From positions 1,364,001 to 1,428,000 of the forward strand of contig NZ_CP030082.1 of NCBI RefSeq assembly GCF_006874645.1: 64,000 nucleotides of DNA, written 5' to 3'. Made by a program: the position numbers and the translations under genes. The notes beneath the pieces are model-generated. The model saw only the letters and a list, made by a program, of their open reading frames with translations, made no database searches and was not told the DNA's origin. Below are positions 8,824-18,372 of this stretch, one piece after another (the first letter of the stretch is position 1; every line of letters begins with the position of its first letter). This DNA is from Bdellovibrio sp. ZAP7. Lineage in GTDB: Bacteria; Bdellovibrionota; Bdellovibrionia; Bdellovibrionales; Bdellovibrionaceae.

Positions 8824-9096
8824 TTATTTCCCCATCGGTGGAGATACAGGTTCATCGGTGCTTGTTCCCTTAGGCTTCGTTTGGCTACCTCGACTTGCAT
8901 CGCCTCGGTGCTTTTTAAAAGCTGACGAGGATGGGTCTTTGCGTTCTTTTGTCGCGTCTCCGTTGTGCATGTTTTCTCTCTCCGCTGGAGAGTTGGTATT
9001 GGCGGTTTGCTCCGAGGATGACTTCGTATTCGATTTATCATCGGCATGTGACAGAACTGGTGCAATGAACATTAAAACGACTAAAAGTAACTTCAT
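8824..9096 (-). CDS. Small secreted disordered protein
   Basis: 90 residues. The signal peptide M-K-L-L-L-V-V-L-M-F-I-A-P-V-L-S-H-A is probably cleaved after SHA. The mature part is Ser/Thr/Lys-rich, without hydrophobic segments or cysteines, and looks intrinsically disordered. AAAGGAG lies upstream of the ATG. No family is recognised. It is a monocistronic minus-strand gene ending at the 8732-8760 terminator. Confidence 0.65.
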   Translation of the reverse strand: MKLLLVVLMFIAPVLSHADDKSNTKSSSEQTANTNSPAERENMHNGDATKERKDPSSSAFKKHRGDASRGSQTKPKGTSTDEPVSPPMGK

Positions 9097-9239
9097 GGTG
9101 AACTCCTTTGGTTGAATATTTCTCAGGTGTGAACATGCGGACCATCAAAGCGAAATATCGAATGTGATTCGTTGTGAACGCCTGTACAAACATTTCAACG
9201 CTGACGATGACAGAACTTGTCGTCAAGGTGACATCCCGA

Positions 9240-9360
9240 AAACCCGTCAACCCACAAAAAAAATGGCCCTGGGAATGAAGGGTTTCACCAGGGCCTAGAG
9301 GGACTCTTGTTCTTAAGGAACTTGTATTTTTAAGGGAAGAGCGAAGGACCATAATTACTC
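9240..9360 (-). ncRNA. Candidate small RNA ending in an orphan terminator
   Basis: No believable protein lies between 9097 and 9471. On the minus strand the stem GGCCCTGG / CCAGGGCC (9265-9296) is followed by eight Ts, a canonical Rho-independent terminator, yet no gene lies upstream of it on that strand. A short transcript starting near 9350-9420 would explain it. No promoter is clear. Low confidence as an RNA gene, higher as a terminator. Confidence 0.3.
9258..9296 (-). terminator. Rho-independent terminator (minus strand)
   Basis: An 8-bp GC-rich stem GGCCCTGG/CCAGGGCC with a 16-base loop, followed on the minus strand by a run of Ts. It does not follow any annotated minus-strand gene. Confidence 0.65.
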
Positions 9361-9471
9361 AAGGTGTTCGGTAACACGAGTTAAATGTCCGTAAGATTTT
9401 GCCAAATATAATTAAAAATACGTCATCAAATTCGCTTTCATAACGCCGCAACCACCAGGATAACATTGGCG

Positions 9472-9922
9472 ATGCTTTTAAAATTTATCTTCAGCTTATT
9501 GATGATGTTTGGTGGAGCAGTCGCAGTGGCCCAGTCTGAAAAACAAGCTCCTACCAAAACCTTGGTGATTTTGTTTGTGAACTCAGGCAACGCCCTGATG
9601 TCAAAAGATGATATGGCCAGGGTCGTTCGTGCATTCTAGGAGCTGGTACGAGTTCGGGAGTGTAGAAGAACCTATAGTCGCCGCGATTTTTTCAATCTAT
9701 GCAAAGCCGGGAAAGAAAATCCCCTGCAACTGGGGTGAGCTGGTTCGTTCTAACCTGCGCATTGATTATCAGCGGCGTGTTTTCTATTTCGAAACGAATT
9801 TGAGAGAGCATCTTTCCGCGCGCATTCAAGGAGTGGAGTGGATCACCCCCGGCTTGGCCAAAAAGTTACCTGCTGAGTTTCGTCGTATCAAAAAGGATCC
9901 AAGGTCTCTCAGGAAGAAATGA
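9472..9922 (+). pseudogene. Probable frameshifted secreted protein gene
   Basis: An ATG at 9472 opens a 55-codon frame with a good signal peptide (M-L-L-K-F-I-F-S-L-L-M-M-F-G-G-A-V-A-V-A) ending at TAG near 9637. From about 9600 a second frame, shifted by +1, stays open to 9922 and encodes protein-like sequence (W-G-E-L-V-R-S-N-L-R-I-D-Y-Q-R-R-V-F-Y-F; W-I-T-P-G-L-A-K-K-L-P). The second part has no ribosome site or signal of its own. The simplest reading is one secreted protein of about 150 residues broken by a frameshift around 9600-9640, unless it is a sequencing error. No family is recognised. Confidence 0.45.
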
Positions 9923-10060
9923 TGTTTTGCGTTAGATAGACTCGATTCCTGGATGTGTGACTAGGGCTGTCTACTAGCATTAAACGTGCATTTTCTAAGT
10001 CCTTGATTATACACGGCAAAAATAACTGCTTCAGAGACTTGAAAAAAAGTAATCGGGCAG

Positions 10061-10091
10061 CTTGACGGAATGCCATCCGAACCCACATTTA
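10061..10091 (+). promoter_or_regulatory. Sigma-32-like heat-shock promoter of dnaK
   Basis: CTTGAC (10061-10066; consensus CTTGAA) is followed after 16 bases by CCACATTTA (10083-10091; consensus CCCCATNTA). This is a good match to the enterobacterial sigma-32 promoter, leaving a leader of about 75 bases. No CIRCE inverted repeat is present, so control by an RpoH-type sigma factor is more likely than by HrcA. Confidence 0.5.
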
Positions 10092-10174
10092 TCCTGTGTT
10101 ATTCAAGCTTTAAACCACGGTTGCCTACAGCAGAAGAAGTTCCAAAGTAGGCTGTTATTCAAGGAGATTCAAAC

Positions 10175-12088
10175 ATGGGTAAAATCATTGGTATCGACTT
10201 AGGGACGACTAACTCATGCGTCGCTATTATGGAAGGCGGAGAAGCCAAAGTTCTTGTGAACGAAGAAGGCGCCCGCACGACTCCCTCAGTTGTCGCATAC
10301 ACTAAAGACGGTGACCGTCTTGTAGGTCAAATCGCTAAACGTCAGGCTGTGACGAATCCAGAGAACACAATTTACTCTGCGAAACGTTTCATCGGTCGTC
10401 GTTTCGAAGAAATCGCTGAAGAAATCAAACTTGTTCCATACACTGTTGTCGCTAAAGGCAATGACTGTGCATTCAAAGTTCAAGGCAAAAACGTATCTCC
10501 AGAGGAGATCGGTGCCGCAGTTCTTGCGAAACTTAAAAAAGTTGCGGAAGACTATTTGGGCGAGCCGGTAACTGAAGCAGTTGTGACTGTTCCAGCTTAC
10601 TTCAACGACTCTCAACGCCAAGCTACGAAAGATGCTGGTCGTATCGCAGGTCTTGAAATCAAACGTATCATCAATGAGCCAACAGCGGCGGCATTGGCGT
10701 ACGGTATGGATAAGAAAAAAGAAGAGAAGATCGCTATCTTCGACTTCGGTGGTGGTACATTCGATATCTCCATCCTAGAAGTTGGTGACGGTGTTGTTGA
10801 AGTTCGTTCTACGAACGGTGACACTCACTTGGGTGGTGACAACTTCGATACAGTTATCTTGGAATGGTTGATCACTGAGTTCAAAAAAGACCAAGGTATC
10901 GATTTGAAAAACGATAAAATGGCTCTTCAACGTTTGAAAGAAGCAGCTGAGAAAGCAAAAATCGAACTTTCATCTGCTCAAGAGACTGAAATTAACTTGC
11001 CGTTCATCACGGCAGATCAAACAGGTCCTAAGCATTTGCAAACGAAATTGTCTCGCGCAAAATTCGATCAAATGACTGAAGATCTAGTAAAACGCTCTAT
11101 GGAGCCTTGCCGCAAAGCTTTGGCTGATGCTGGCTTGAAAGCTTCTGAAATCGACGAAGTGGTATTGGTGGGTGGTTCAACACGTATCCCTTCAATCCAA
11201 AAAGCAGTTAAAGACTTCTTCGGTAAAGAGCCAAACCGCACAGTGAACCCAGACGAAGTTGTTGCGATCGGTGCAGCAGTTCAAGGGGGCGTCCTTGCCG
11301 GTGACGTGAAAGACGTATTGTTGCTAGACGTAACTCCGCTTTCACTTGGTATCGAAACTTTGGGTGGTGTGATGACTCCGCTTATCGAGCGCAACACAGC
11401 GATTCCTACTAAGAAATCACAAGTGTTCTCGACAGCAGCAGACAACCAACCAGCAGTGGACATCCACGTTCTTCAAGGTGAGCGTAAGATGGCTGGCGAC
11501 AATAAAACGCTAGGTCGTTTCGAACTAGTGGGTATTCCACCAGCTCCACGTGGCGTTCCTCAAGTTGAAGTAACATTCGACATGGACGCGAACGGTATCT
11601 TGCACGTATCTGCGAAAGACATGTCTTCTGGTAAAACTCAGCAGATCAAAATCACGGCACAAAGTGGTTTGTCTGAAGAGGAAATCAAAAAGGCCGTAGC
11701 AGATGCTGAAGGTCATGCTGACGAAGATAAAAAGAAAGCGGAGGCAGTGACTCACAGAAACAACTTGGACAACTTGGTTTACCAAACTGAGAAATTGATC
11801 AAGGATTCTGGATCTCAATTGCCAGAGGCTGAAGTTAAAACTGCGAACGATGCGATCGCCGATGCTAAAAAAGTTCTTGAGAACAAAGGTGCATCTGCTG
11901 ACGAATTGAAAGCAGCTTTCGACAAGCTTCAATCTTTGACTCACACAATGACTTCTGAGCTTTACAAAAAGCAAGGAGCTCAAGGTGGTGACGCTGGTCA
12001 AGGTGGTGCAGCAGGTGCTGAAGCCGGTGGCGAGAAAAAAGCTGACGGCGACGACGTGATCGACGCTGATTACAAAGACGTGAACTAA
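10175..12088 (+). CDS. dnaK: Chaperone DnaK (Hsp70)
   Basis: 637 residues, near E. coli DnaK (638). The ATP-dependent Hsp70 folds nascent and stress-damaged proteins in the cytoplasm with DnaJ and GrpE. Signatures are [11 protein letters not shown] near the start, [10 protein letters not shown] near residue 190, [10 protein letters not shown] near residue 330, and a Gly/Ala-rich C-terminus before acidic [14 protein letters not shown] precedes the ATG. It stands alone here, with neither grpE nor the canonical dnaJ adjacent. Its codon choice is strongly biased, as expected for a highly expressed gene. A terminator follows. Confidence 0.98.
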   Translation: MGKIIGIDLGTTNSCVAIMEGGEAKVLVNEEGARTTPSVVAYTKDGDRLVGQIAKRQAVTNPENTIYSAKRFIGRRFEEIAEEIKLVPYTVVAKGNDCAFKVQGKNVSPEEIGAAVLAKLKKVAEDYLGEPVTEAVVTVPAYFNDSQRQATKDAGRIAGLEIKRIINEPTAAALAYGMDKKKEEKIAIFDFGGGTFDISILEVGDGVVEVRSTNGDTHLGGDNFDTVILEWLITEFKKDQGIDLKNDKMALQRLKEAAEKAKIELSSAQETEINLPFITADQTGPKHLQTKLSRAKFDQMTEDLVKRSMEPCRKALADAGLKASEIDEVVLVGGSTRIPSIQKAVKDFFGKEPNRTVNPDEVVAIGAAVQGGVLAGDVKDVLLLDVTPLSLGIETLGGVMTPLIERNTAIPTKKSQVFSTAADNQPAVDIHVLQGERKMAGDNKTLGRFELVGIPPAPRGVPQVEVTFDMDANGILHVSAKDMSSGKTQQIKITAQSGLSEEEIKKAVADAEGHADEDKKKAEAVTHRNNLDNLVYQTEKLIKDSGSQLPEAEVKTANDAIADAKKVLENKGASADELKAAFDKLQSLTHTMTSELYKKQGAQGGDAGQGGAAGAEAGGEKKADGDDVIDADYKDVN

Positions 12089-12123
12089 TCGTTCCTCCCG
12101 TAATTACTTGTAAAAAACCACTA

Positions 12124-12155
12124 AGCCCCCGGCGGAAACTCCGGGGGCTTTTTTT
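12124..12155 (+). terminator. Rho-independent terminator after dnaK
   Basis: AGCCCCCGG / CCGGGGGCT stem with a short loop, followed by seven Ts, about 35 bases after the dnaK stop. Confidence 0.85.
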
Positions 12156-12238
12156 GGGTGCCAAGTCCTGTTTCTTGTTGCATCGCAAAGATGTGTCCTT
12201 CCTTGCTTAGGTAAGTCCGTACCTTTTAAAATAGGTCT

Positions 12239-12835
12239 ATGGAATTGATTCAGATCTTTCAAGATGCTCGTGTTGAGAAATTCAAACGAGGCGATGTGAT
12301 TTATAAGATGGGTGAAAATCCCCAAAATATCTATTTTTTGAAAGAAGGGTTGGTCGGCCTCGTCGTGTGGGGTGAGTCCGGTAAAGATCATTTGCTGCGC
12401 TTATTTAAGAAGAATCAGATTTTTGGACACCGCAGTTTTTTCGCTCAAGAACCTTACCATGCCTCTGCGACAGTTCTGGACGATACCACCGTCTTGGTTT
12501 TATCGAAGGATGAGATGCGCGTGCGTATGAAGGGAAACTGTGATCTGGCCGAGAAGCTGTTGCAAACGCTGGCCACCGAGCTTCGTCGTTCTGAAGAAAA
12601 GCAAGTGGTATTGACTGAAAAAGATGTGACCGCGCGGATTGCGGAGTCCGTGGTCTATTTCAAAGATCTTCATCCCACGCATTCATGGACTCGCCAGGAA
12701 ATCGCGGACTTCTGTGGCACCACAGTCGCCACCGTCATTCGCACTCTGGCAAAATTTGTGGAAGACGGCCTCATTGAACAACGAGGCCGTGAAATTGTGA
12801 TTTTGAAAAAAGAAGAGCTACTGTCTCAAGGGTAG
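12239..12835 (+). CDS. Crp/Fnr family transcriptional regulator
   Basis: 198 residues. The N-terminal cyclic-nucleotide-binding-like beta-barrel (G-D-V-I-Y-K-M-G-E-N-P-Q-N-I-Y-F-L-K-E-G near residue 30) is followed by a dimer helix and a C-terminal Crp winged helix (W-T-R-Q-E-I-A-D-F-C-G-T-T-V-A-T-V-I-R-T). It lacks the N-terminal cysteine cluster of Fnr and the full cAMP pocket of Crp, so the signal is unknown. Its 3' end overlaps the convergent persulfide dioxygenase gene by 18 bp. Next to a sulfur-metabolism cluster, a sulfide-sensing role (as for FisR or BigR elsewhere) is an inference. Confidence 0.88.
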   Translation: MELIQIFQDARVEKFKRGDVIYKMGENPQNIYFLKEGLVGLVVWGESGKDHLLRLFKKNQIFGHRSFFAQEPYHASATVLDDTTVLVLSKDEMRVRMKGNCDLAEKLLQTLATELRRSEEKQVVLTEKDVTARIAESVVYFKDLHPTHSWTRQEIADFCGTTVATVIRTLAKFVEDGLIEQRGREIVILKKEELLSQG

Positions 12836-13684
12836 CTTGATATAGCTGGTTCCGTTGTCTTCGGGAGCCGGCAAGTGACCTGCGCGAATATTAATTTGAA
12901 TACTCGGTAGCAATAGTTTTGGTGCACTTAACGTGGCGTCGCGCTTGGTTCTGAACTCTATAAACTGATCTTTTGTGGTCTCTGCTTTCAGTTGAATGTT
13001 CTTAGCCTTTTCCTCACCCACGGTTGTTTGATATTGCAGCTCGCGACCTTGCGGTTGATAGTCGTGACAAACAAAAATGCGGGTTTCGTCAGGCAACGTA
13101 TAGATTTTGTTAGTGATCGAATCAAACAAAGCCTCGGCACTTCCGGCGGGGAAGTCACAACGGCCAGTTCCAGAGTCCGGCATAAAAATCGCGTCTCCCG
13201 TGAACAATGCATCTTCTATCAAATAGGAAGCGCAGGCGGGAGTGTGGCCGGGAGTGAAAAATGTTTTGATGCGAATCGATCCGGCGTTTAGAACTTCATT
13301 TTCTTTCAACAAGATATCAAAGTCGGCCCCAAAGACGTTAAAGTCTTTGGGCATGTTGAAGACCGGCTTAAACAGTTTTTGCACTTCAGTGATTCGTTCA
13401 CCAATCGCTACTTTGATTCCGGGAAAAATATTTTTAAACAGTTGCGAGCTGGAGAGGTGATCCGCGTGGGCATGTGTTTCTAGCACAAAGTGGGGAGTCA
13501 GCTTATTTTCTTTGATATAAGCGACGACCTGATCCATGGATTGAGTTGAAAGCTTTGATGTTGCAGGATCATAGTCCCATACAGGATCGATAATAACAGC
13601 ATCAAGGGTGCTTGGGTCGTGAACGACATAGGTCAGTGTAAATGTCGCCGAGTCAAAGAAGTGTTGAATACGGATCTTGTTCAT
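12818..13684 (-). CDS. blh: Metallo-beta-lactamase-fold persulfide dioxygenase (Blh/ETHE1-like)
   Basis: 288 residues. Members oxidise glutathione persulfide to sulfite with one Fe(II). The metal motif T-H-A-H-A-D-H lies at residues 70-76, P-G-H-T-P further on, T-G-D-A-I-F carries the Asp ligand, and V-C-H-D-Y the last His. The G-T-G-R-C-D-F segment is shared with the ETHE1/Blh group. GGAG sits upstream of the ATG. It is divergent from the rhodanese-YeeE-TauE operon, matching the gene content of BigR-type sulfide detoxification loci. Sulfite produced here could leave through the TauE/SafE protein. Confidence 0.88.
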   Translation of the reverse strand: MNKIRIQHFFDSATFTLTYVVHDPSTLDAVIIDPVWDYDPATSKLSTQSMDQVVAYIKENKLTPHFVLETHAHADHLSSSQLFKNIFPGIKVAIGERITEVQKLFKPVFNMPKDFNVFGADFDILLKENEVLNAGSIRIKTFFTPGHTPACASYLIEDALFTGDAIFMPDSGTGRCDFPAGSAEALFDSITNKIYTLPDETRIFVCHDYQPQGRELQYQTTVGEEKAKNIQLKAETTKDQFIEFRTKRDATLSAPKLLLPSIQINIRAGHLPAPEDNGTSYIKLPLRQ

Positions 13685-13816
13685 AAAGAGACTCCTTTTT
13701 TGTGCCTTGGCTCATGTCCCACAATATTCCAAATCGAATGGGGTTCGTTATGTCGGTCATCATAATGGGTCTGCCAAGAATAGCTTTAGGATGTCTACAT
13801 GTGAAGGAGAAAAAAT

Positions 13817-14131
13817 ATGCGCGAAATCACATGTGAGGATCTGCATAAAATGCTCAAAAAGATCAGAATCATCGATGTGCGTACACCCGAGGAGTATCGG
13901 GGCGAGCTCGGGCATATTAAGGGCTCTGAGCTTGTCACTTTGGGGCCAGCATTGGAGAACTTTTTAAAGACCCAAAGACATGATCAGGAAATGGTCTTCG
14001 TATGTCGCAGTGGGGCTCGCTCTGGACAGACGACTCTGGCAAGTGAAGAGTTAGGCTATAGAAACACCTATAATCTGGTCGGAGGGATGCTCCGCTGGAA
14101 TGAGCTGGGTTACGAAAAGGAGAATCAATAA
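13817..14131 (+). CDS. Single-domain rhodanese (sulfurtransferase)
   Basis: 104 residues, one rhodanese domain. The R-I-I-D-V-R-T-P-E-E-Y motif opens it. The active loop C-R-S-G-A-R-S places the persulfide-carrying Cys at residue 63, and the C-terminal N-L-V-G-G-M-L-R-W is typical. It moves sulfane sulfur between thiosulfate, glutathione and thiols in the cytoplasm. AAGGAG upstream supports the start. First gene of a tight operon with two YeeE/YedE halves and a TauE/SafE protein. Confidence 0.92.
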   Translation: MREITCEDLHKMLKKIRIIDVRTPEEYRGELGHIKGSELVTLGPALENFLKTQRHDQEMVFVCRSGARSGQTTLASEELGYRNTYNLVGGMLRWNELGYEKENQ

Positions 14132-14132
14132 T

Positions 14133-14555
14133 ATGATGCAATCAATTCTTATGGCACTTGCGGGCGGTGCTTTGATCGGGCTCGCGGCTTCGTTGATGCT
14201 AGTTTTAAATGGCCGCGTGACGGGAATCAGTGGCATAGCGAATGGGCTCTTAACTTTGCAAAAAGGCGACTACTTGTGGAGAGCCACCTTTGTTGTGGGT
14301 TTGATTGCGGGTGGAGTAGTATTGGCGTATTTCCAAGCCGAGATGTTTGCGAACACGAGTGCACGTTCCGAGGTGATGATCGCCATCGCCGGAGTGATTG
14401 TGGGATTTGGTACAGTGCTGGGAAGCGGCTGCACCAGCGGGCATGGCGTTTGTGGAATTTCAAGATTATCCCCACGCTCCCTGATCGCAACGATTATTTT
14501 TATGTTGGTGGGTATGATCACGGCGACGATTTTAAAGTCGTTCTTGGGGGTGTAA
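14133..14555 (+). CDS. pmpA: YeeE/YedE family half-transporter A (PmpA-like)
   Basis: About 140 residues with four membrane segments and the DUF395 signature G-S-G-C-T-S-G-H-G-V-C-G. The cysteine is thought to carry sulfur through the membrane, as in the thiosulfate transporter TsuA. AAGGAGA nine bases before ATG 14133 fixes the start, which follows the rhodanese stop by one base. The protein is half the size of full YeeE and is completed by the next gene. Role inferred: uptake of thiosulfate or another sulfur species. Confidence 0.87.
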   Translation: MMQSILMALAGGALIGLAASLMLVLNGRVTGISGIANGLLTLQKGDYLWRATFVVGLIAGGVVLAYFQAEMFANTSARSEVMIAIAGVIVGFGTVLGSGCTSGHGVCGISRLSPRSLIATIIFMLVGMITATILKSFLGV

Positions 14556-14556
14556 A

Positions 14557-14991
14557 GTGAAGCGACAACATATTCAGGCTGGAGCCTCCCTTATCGTCGG
14601 ATTTATTTTCGCATTGGGATTGGGAATCTCTGGAATGACTCAACCTCAAAAGGTCATCGGATTTCTTCAGTTAGGACAAGGCTGGGACCCCTCGTTGATG
14701 TTTGTTATGCTGGGAGCGATCCCGGTGAATGCCGTGGTGTATTTTTTAGTCAGAAGAAAGACTTCTCCTTTGTTAGATACTCGATGGCATGTTCCGACTT
14801 CCCGTGAAATCACCAAACCGTTGATGCTTGGGAGTGCCTTGTTTGGTTTTGGTTGGGCCCTCGGTGGATATTGTCCTGGGCCCGCTTTGACTTCGTTAGG
14901 TGCTGGCTCGAACAGTGCGATTTTATTTGTCGTATTTATGTTTTTAGGAATGATTTTGCAGCGTGGATATCAGCGCTGGATCAAGTCTTAA
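14557..14991 (+). CDS. pmpB: YeeE/YedE family half-transporter B (PmpB-like)
   Basis: 144 residues, GTG start one base after the previous stop. Four hydrophobic segments and the second-half signature G-G-Y-C-P-G-P-A-L-T-S-L contain the conserved sulfur-relay cysteine. Together with the preceding gene it should form a full YeeE-like transporter. The pmpA-pmpB split and its linkage to blh and tauE match BigR regulons of Alphaproteobacteria and Xylella. Confidence 0.87.
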   Translation: MKRQHIQAGASLIVGFIFALGLGISGMTQPQKVIGFLQLGQGWDPSLMFVMLGAIPVNAVVYFLVRRKTSPLLDTRWHVPTSREITKPLMLGSALFGFGWALGGYCPGPALTSLGAGSNSAILFVVFMFLGMILQRGYQRWIKS

Positions 14992-15007
14992 GGTTAAGGG
15001 AGGCCTC

Positions 15008-15793
15008 ATGGAACTGCTCGGATACTTTGGCGCAACCCTTATTGGGGTGTCTTTAGGATTTCTTGGGGGCGGGGGCTCGATTTTGGCTGTTCCCTTGTTA
15101 GTGTATATTTTTAAACTGCCAGCCGCGACCGCCACATTGTACTCTCTTTTTATTGTCGGTTTGACAAGTTTAGTGGGCTTTGTGCGTGCGGCCCGCCTTA
15201 AGCAAGTAAGTTTCTCTGCAATGATGAGTTTTGCGATTCCAAGCCTTGCGGGTGTTCTTTTAGTTCGGCGAGTGCTCCTTCCTCTGATGCCGGGTTTTTT
15301 GGATTTTGGCTTTATGACTCTCAGTAAAGACACTTTGATAATGACGGCCTTTGCGCTGGTCATGTTGTTGGCGTCTATTGCCATGATTCGCCCGGGTAAG
15401 AAAGATGTGGAACAAAAACTTCAGGATCCGTGGTGGCTGTCCGCTGTGAAAGCCTTGGGTGTCGGGGCGGTGACTGGATTTGTGGGGGCCGGGGGGGGAT
15501 TTCTGATTGTGCCAGCTTTGGTCGTTATGAGTCGTTTGCCGATGAAGATTGCTGTCGGTACTTCGTTGGGAGTGATCGCCTTCAATTCACTGTTTGGATT
15601 CTTAAGCGATGCTATCAGCGGTGTGGCGATGGATTTTGTGTTTGTATTGAAAATTTCAATCCTGGCAATTGCCGGAATCATCGTAGGATTAAAGTGGGGA
15701 CAAAATACTTCTGATGTAAAATTAAAACCTCTCTTTGGGTACTTCGTTCTTATTGTCGGTGCGTTGATTTTTATGTCGCAGTTTTCTTATTGA
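15008..15793 (+). CDS. tauE: TauE/SafE family sulfite exporter
   Basis: 261 residues, eight hydrophobic segments in two repeats. Each repeat carries the family glycine motif: G-F-L-G-G-G-G-S-I near residue 20, and [10 protein letters not shown] near residue 160. I chose ATG 15008 because GGGAGG lies just before it. Last gene of the rhodanese-pmpAB operon. Export of sulfite made by the persulfide dioxygenase is the likely job; organosulfonates are an alternative. Confidence 0.88.
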   Translation: MELLGYFGATLIGVSLGFLGGGGSILAVPLLVYIFKLPAATATLYSLFIVGLTSLVGFVRAARLKQVSFSAMMSFAIPSLAGVLLVRRVLLPLMPGFLDFGFMTLSKDTLIMTAFALVMLLASIAMIRPGKKDVEQKLQDPWWLSAVKALGVGAVTGFVGAGGGFLIVPALVVMSRLPMKIAVGTSLGVIAFNSLFGFLSDAISGVAMDFVFVLKISILAIAGIIVGLKWGQNTSDVKLKPLFGYFVLIVGALIFMSQFSY

Positions 15794-15836
15794 CCTCACT
15801 CTCGAGGGGAATAGGATAAATATTCGAGAGGTTTCT

Positions 15837-17771
15837 ATGCACAATGAAGTTTATCCCATCAATCCTTCTTTAGAAAAAAATGCGATCATCACACCAGAAA
15901 AATACAAAAGCATGTATCAAAAATCCGTTCAGGATCCTGAGGGCTTTTGGGCCGAGCAAGCCGAGCGTCTGCACTGGTTTAAAAAATGGGACAAAGTTAA
16001 AAATACTTCTTTCAAAAAGCCCGTTAGCATTAAATGGTTCGAAGGTGGGAAACTGAATGTTGCCTACAACTGTATTGATCGTCATCTGGCAACCAAAGGC
16101 GACAAAGTCGCGTTGATCTGGGAAGCGGATGATATCAATACCGCCGCTAAAAAAATCACCTATAAACAACTTCACCAAGAAGTTTGCCGTTTTTCCAACG
16201 TTCTTAAAAAGATGGGCGTGAAAAAAGGCGATGTGGTGACAATTTATATGCCGATGATTTTGGAAACAGTTTATGCGATGCTGGCTTGCGCGCGTATTGG
16301 TGCTGTTCACTCGGTGGTCTTTGGTGGGTTCGCTCCGGACTCTATCAGCGATCGCTTGTTGGATGGTAAATCTAAGTTCATCATCACTGCAGACTCTGGA
16401 TGCCGCGGTGGTAAATCAGTTCCCCTAAAAGACAACGTCGATAAAGCGGTGGCAAAAGCTGGCATTGTTGAAAAAGTTTTGGTGGTGAAGTACTCCAACT
16501 CTGCAGTGCAAATGAATGCTGTCGATGTTTGGTATCACGACATGGTTCAAGGAGTGAGTGATCAGTGTGAAGCTGAACAAATGGATGCAGAAGATCCTTT
16601 GTTTATTCTTTATACGTCCGGTTCCACAGGGAAACCCAAGGGTGTGTTGCACACGACAGGTGGCTACTTGCTGTGGGCCAGTGTGACTCACCAATACGTA
16701 TTCGACTATCATGATAAAGATATTTACTGGTGCTCGGCCGATGTGGGTTGGGTGACGGGTCACAGTTATATCGTGTATGGACCTTTGGCAAATGCCGCGA
16801 CGACACTTTTCTTTGAAGGTGTTCCAAACTATCCAACACCGTCGCGTTTCTGGCAGATCATTGAAAAACACAAAGTGAATTTGTTCTATACTTCGCCAAC
16901 TGCGCTTCGCTCGCTCATGCGTGAAGGAGATAAATGGGTGAAGGACTGTGATCGTTCTTCATTAAGAATTTTGGGAACTGTCGGCGAGCCGATCAATCCT
17001 GAAGCTTGGATTTGGTATTACGAAGTGGTCGGCGACAAACGTTGTCCGATCATGGATACTTGGTGGCAAACGGAAACGGGTGGTTTTATGATCACGCCGA
17101 TGCCGGGTGCGACACCGCTTAAGCCTGGTTCAGCAACTTTGCCGTTCTTTGGTGTGCAGCCTCATTTGCTAACGCCTGAAGGTAAGAAAATTGACGGTGC
17201 CGGCGAAGGAGTTTTGGCGATCGCTGATTCTTGGCCGGGTCAAATGCGCACGGTTTACGGGGATCACAAACGTTTTGAAGAAACTTATTTCTCAGCTTAT
17301 CCAGGATACTATTTCACGGGTGATGGATGTCGCCGCGATGACGATGGATATTACTGGATCACCGGCCGTGTTGACGACGTGATCAATGTTTCAGGTCATC
17401 GCATGGGAACCGCGGAGGTGGAATCGGCCTTGGTTGCAAATCACAACGTCGCAGAGGCTGCTGTTGTGGGGTATCCTCACGATATCAAAGGGCAGGGGAT
17501 TTATGCTTTCGTGACCCTGAAAACGGGAATCACACCATCAGAAGACCTGCGTAAAGAGCTGATTCAAACGGTCCGTAAAGAGATTGGGCCCATCGCCACC
17601 CCGGATTTAATCCAGTGGGCGCCGCGTTTGCCAAAGACCCGTTCGGGCAAAATCATGCGTCGAATTTTGCGAAAAATCGCGGAAAATCAACCAGATCAGC
17701 TGGGTGACATCACCACGCTTTCTGAGCCCGGAGTGGTTCAGGAGCTTGTAGACAACCGAATGAACAAGTGA
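15837..17771 (+). CDS. acsA: Acetyl-coenzyme A synthetase
   Basis: 644 residues (E. coli Acs 652). Activates acetate to acetyl-CoA through acetyl-AMP in the cytoplasm. The adenylate-forming P-loop [28 protein letters not shown], the hinge [13 protein letters not shown], and the C-terminal [10 protein letters not shown] with the acetylation-controlled lysine are all intact. The preceding gene ends 43 bases earlier. A link to the sulfur operon is possible by read-through but not functionally obvious. Confidence 0.97.
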   Translation: MHNEVYPINPSLEKNAIITPEKYKSMYQKSVQDPEGFWAEQAERLHWFKKWDKVKNTSFKKPVSIKWFEGGKLNVAYNCIDRHLATKGDKVALIWEADDINTAAKKITYKQLHQEVCRFSNVLKKMGVKKGDVVTIYMPMILETVYAMLACARIGAVHSVVFGGFAPDSISDRLLDGKSKFIITADSGCRGGKSVPLKDNVDKAVAKAGIVEKVLVVKYSNSAVQMNAVDVWYHDMVQGVSDQCEAEQMDAEDPLFILYTSGSTGKPKGVLHTTGGYLLWASVTHQYVFDYHDKDIYWCSADVGWVTGHSYIVYGPLANAATTLFFEGVPNYPTPSRFWQIIEKHKVNLFYTSPTALRSLMREGDKWVKDCDRSSLRILGTVGEPINPEAWIWYYEVVGDKRCPIMDTWWQTETGGFMITPMPGATPLKPGSATLPFFGVQPHLLTPEGKKIDGAGEGVLAIADSWPGQMRTVYGDHKRFEETYFSAYPGYYFTGDGCRRDDDGYYWITGRVDDVINVSGHRMGTAEVESALVANHNVAEAAVVGYPHDIKGQGIYAFVTLKTGITPSEDLRKELIQTVRKEIGPIATPDLIQWAPRLPKTRSGKIMRRILRKIAENQPDQLGDITTLSEPGVVQELVDNRMNK

Positions 17772-17784
17772 TAGGTTCCTGGGC

Positions 17785-18303
17785 ATGACTACACGCATGA
17801 TGACTCTTATCGTAATGGTTTTGGGCGCGGCATTTTCTCGTATGATCCCGCACCCGTGGAATTTCACTGCAATTGGTGCCATGGCTTTATTCGGTGGCGC
17901 TTATTTTTCTGACAAAAGATTGTCGATGGCAGTTCCCTTGGCAGCGTTGATGTTGAGCGATTTGTTCTTGGGTGGTTTTCACTCCACAACATTCTTTGTC
18001 TATGCCGCTTTCGCGTTGATCGTGATGATGGGCTGGTATTTGACTGAGAAAAAATCAGTGGCGCGCATCGGTGGTTTGTCTTTGGTTGCAAGCTCGGTGT
18101 TCTTCCTGATTTCAAATCTTGGTGTTTGGATCATGGATGGCATGTACGCTCCGACTTTCAAAGGTTTGGTTGAGTGCTACGTCGCTGCGATTCCATTCTT
18201 TGGTTATCAAGTAGCAGGGGACTTGTTCTTCTCTGCGGTGATGTTCGGTGGTTATGAGTTGGTGAAAAAGTACGCTTTCTCTCCAGCGGGTAAATTGGCG
18301 TAA
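17785..18303 (+). CDS. DUF6580-type integral membrane protein
   Basis: 172 residues with about five membrane helices. The pattern R-M-I-P-H-P-W-N-F-T-A-I-G-A-M-A-L-F-G-G near the N-terminus followed by P-L-A-A-L-M-L-S-D is that of DUF6580, which resembles substrate-binding S components of ECF vitamin transporters. The substrate is unknown. It starts 13 bases after acsA, so the two are probably co-transcribed and end at the following terminator. Confidence 0.8.
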   Translation: MTTRMMTLIVMVLGAAFSRMIPHPWNFTAIGAMALFGGAYFSDKRLSMAVPLAALMLSDLFLGGFHSTTFFVYAAFALIVMMGWYLTEKKSVARIGGLSLVASSVFFLISNLGVWIMDGMYAPTFKGLVECYVAAIPFFGYQVAGDLFFSAVMFGGYELVKKYAFSPAGKLA

Positions 18304-18336
18304 AGCTGAGTTATCTAAATTAAAGTATTTTTTAAG

Positions 18337-18359
18337 GACTCCCGCTTGGGAGTCTTTTT
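18337..18359 (+). terminator. Rho-independent terminator
   Basis: GACTCCC / GGGAGTC stem with a four-base loop and five Ts, 33 bases after the DUF6580 gene. It also lies directly before the next gene's ATG. Confidence 0.8.
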
Positions 18360-18372
18360 GTTTCTGGCGGTT

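Noticed and set aside
9038-9352. A 104-codon minus-strand frame through the orphan terminator
   Set aside because: It runs through a strong terminator and overlaps a better gene with a signal peptide and ribosome site.
9960-10174. CIRCE (HrcA) operator before dnaK
   Set aside because: No TTAGCACTC-N9-GAGTGCTAA match was found; the sigma-32-like promoter is a better explanation.
13748-13765. TTATG-N8-CATAA inverted repeat as a Crp/Fnr site
   Set aside because: Five-base arms are expected by chance in this interval and do not match Crp or Fnr consensus sites.
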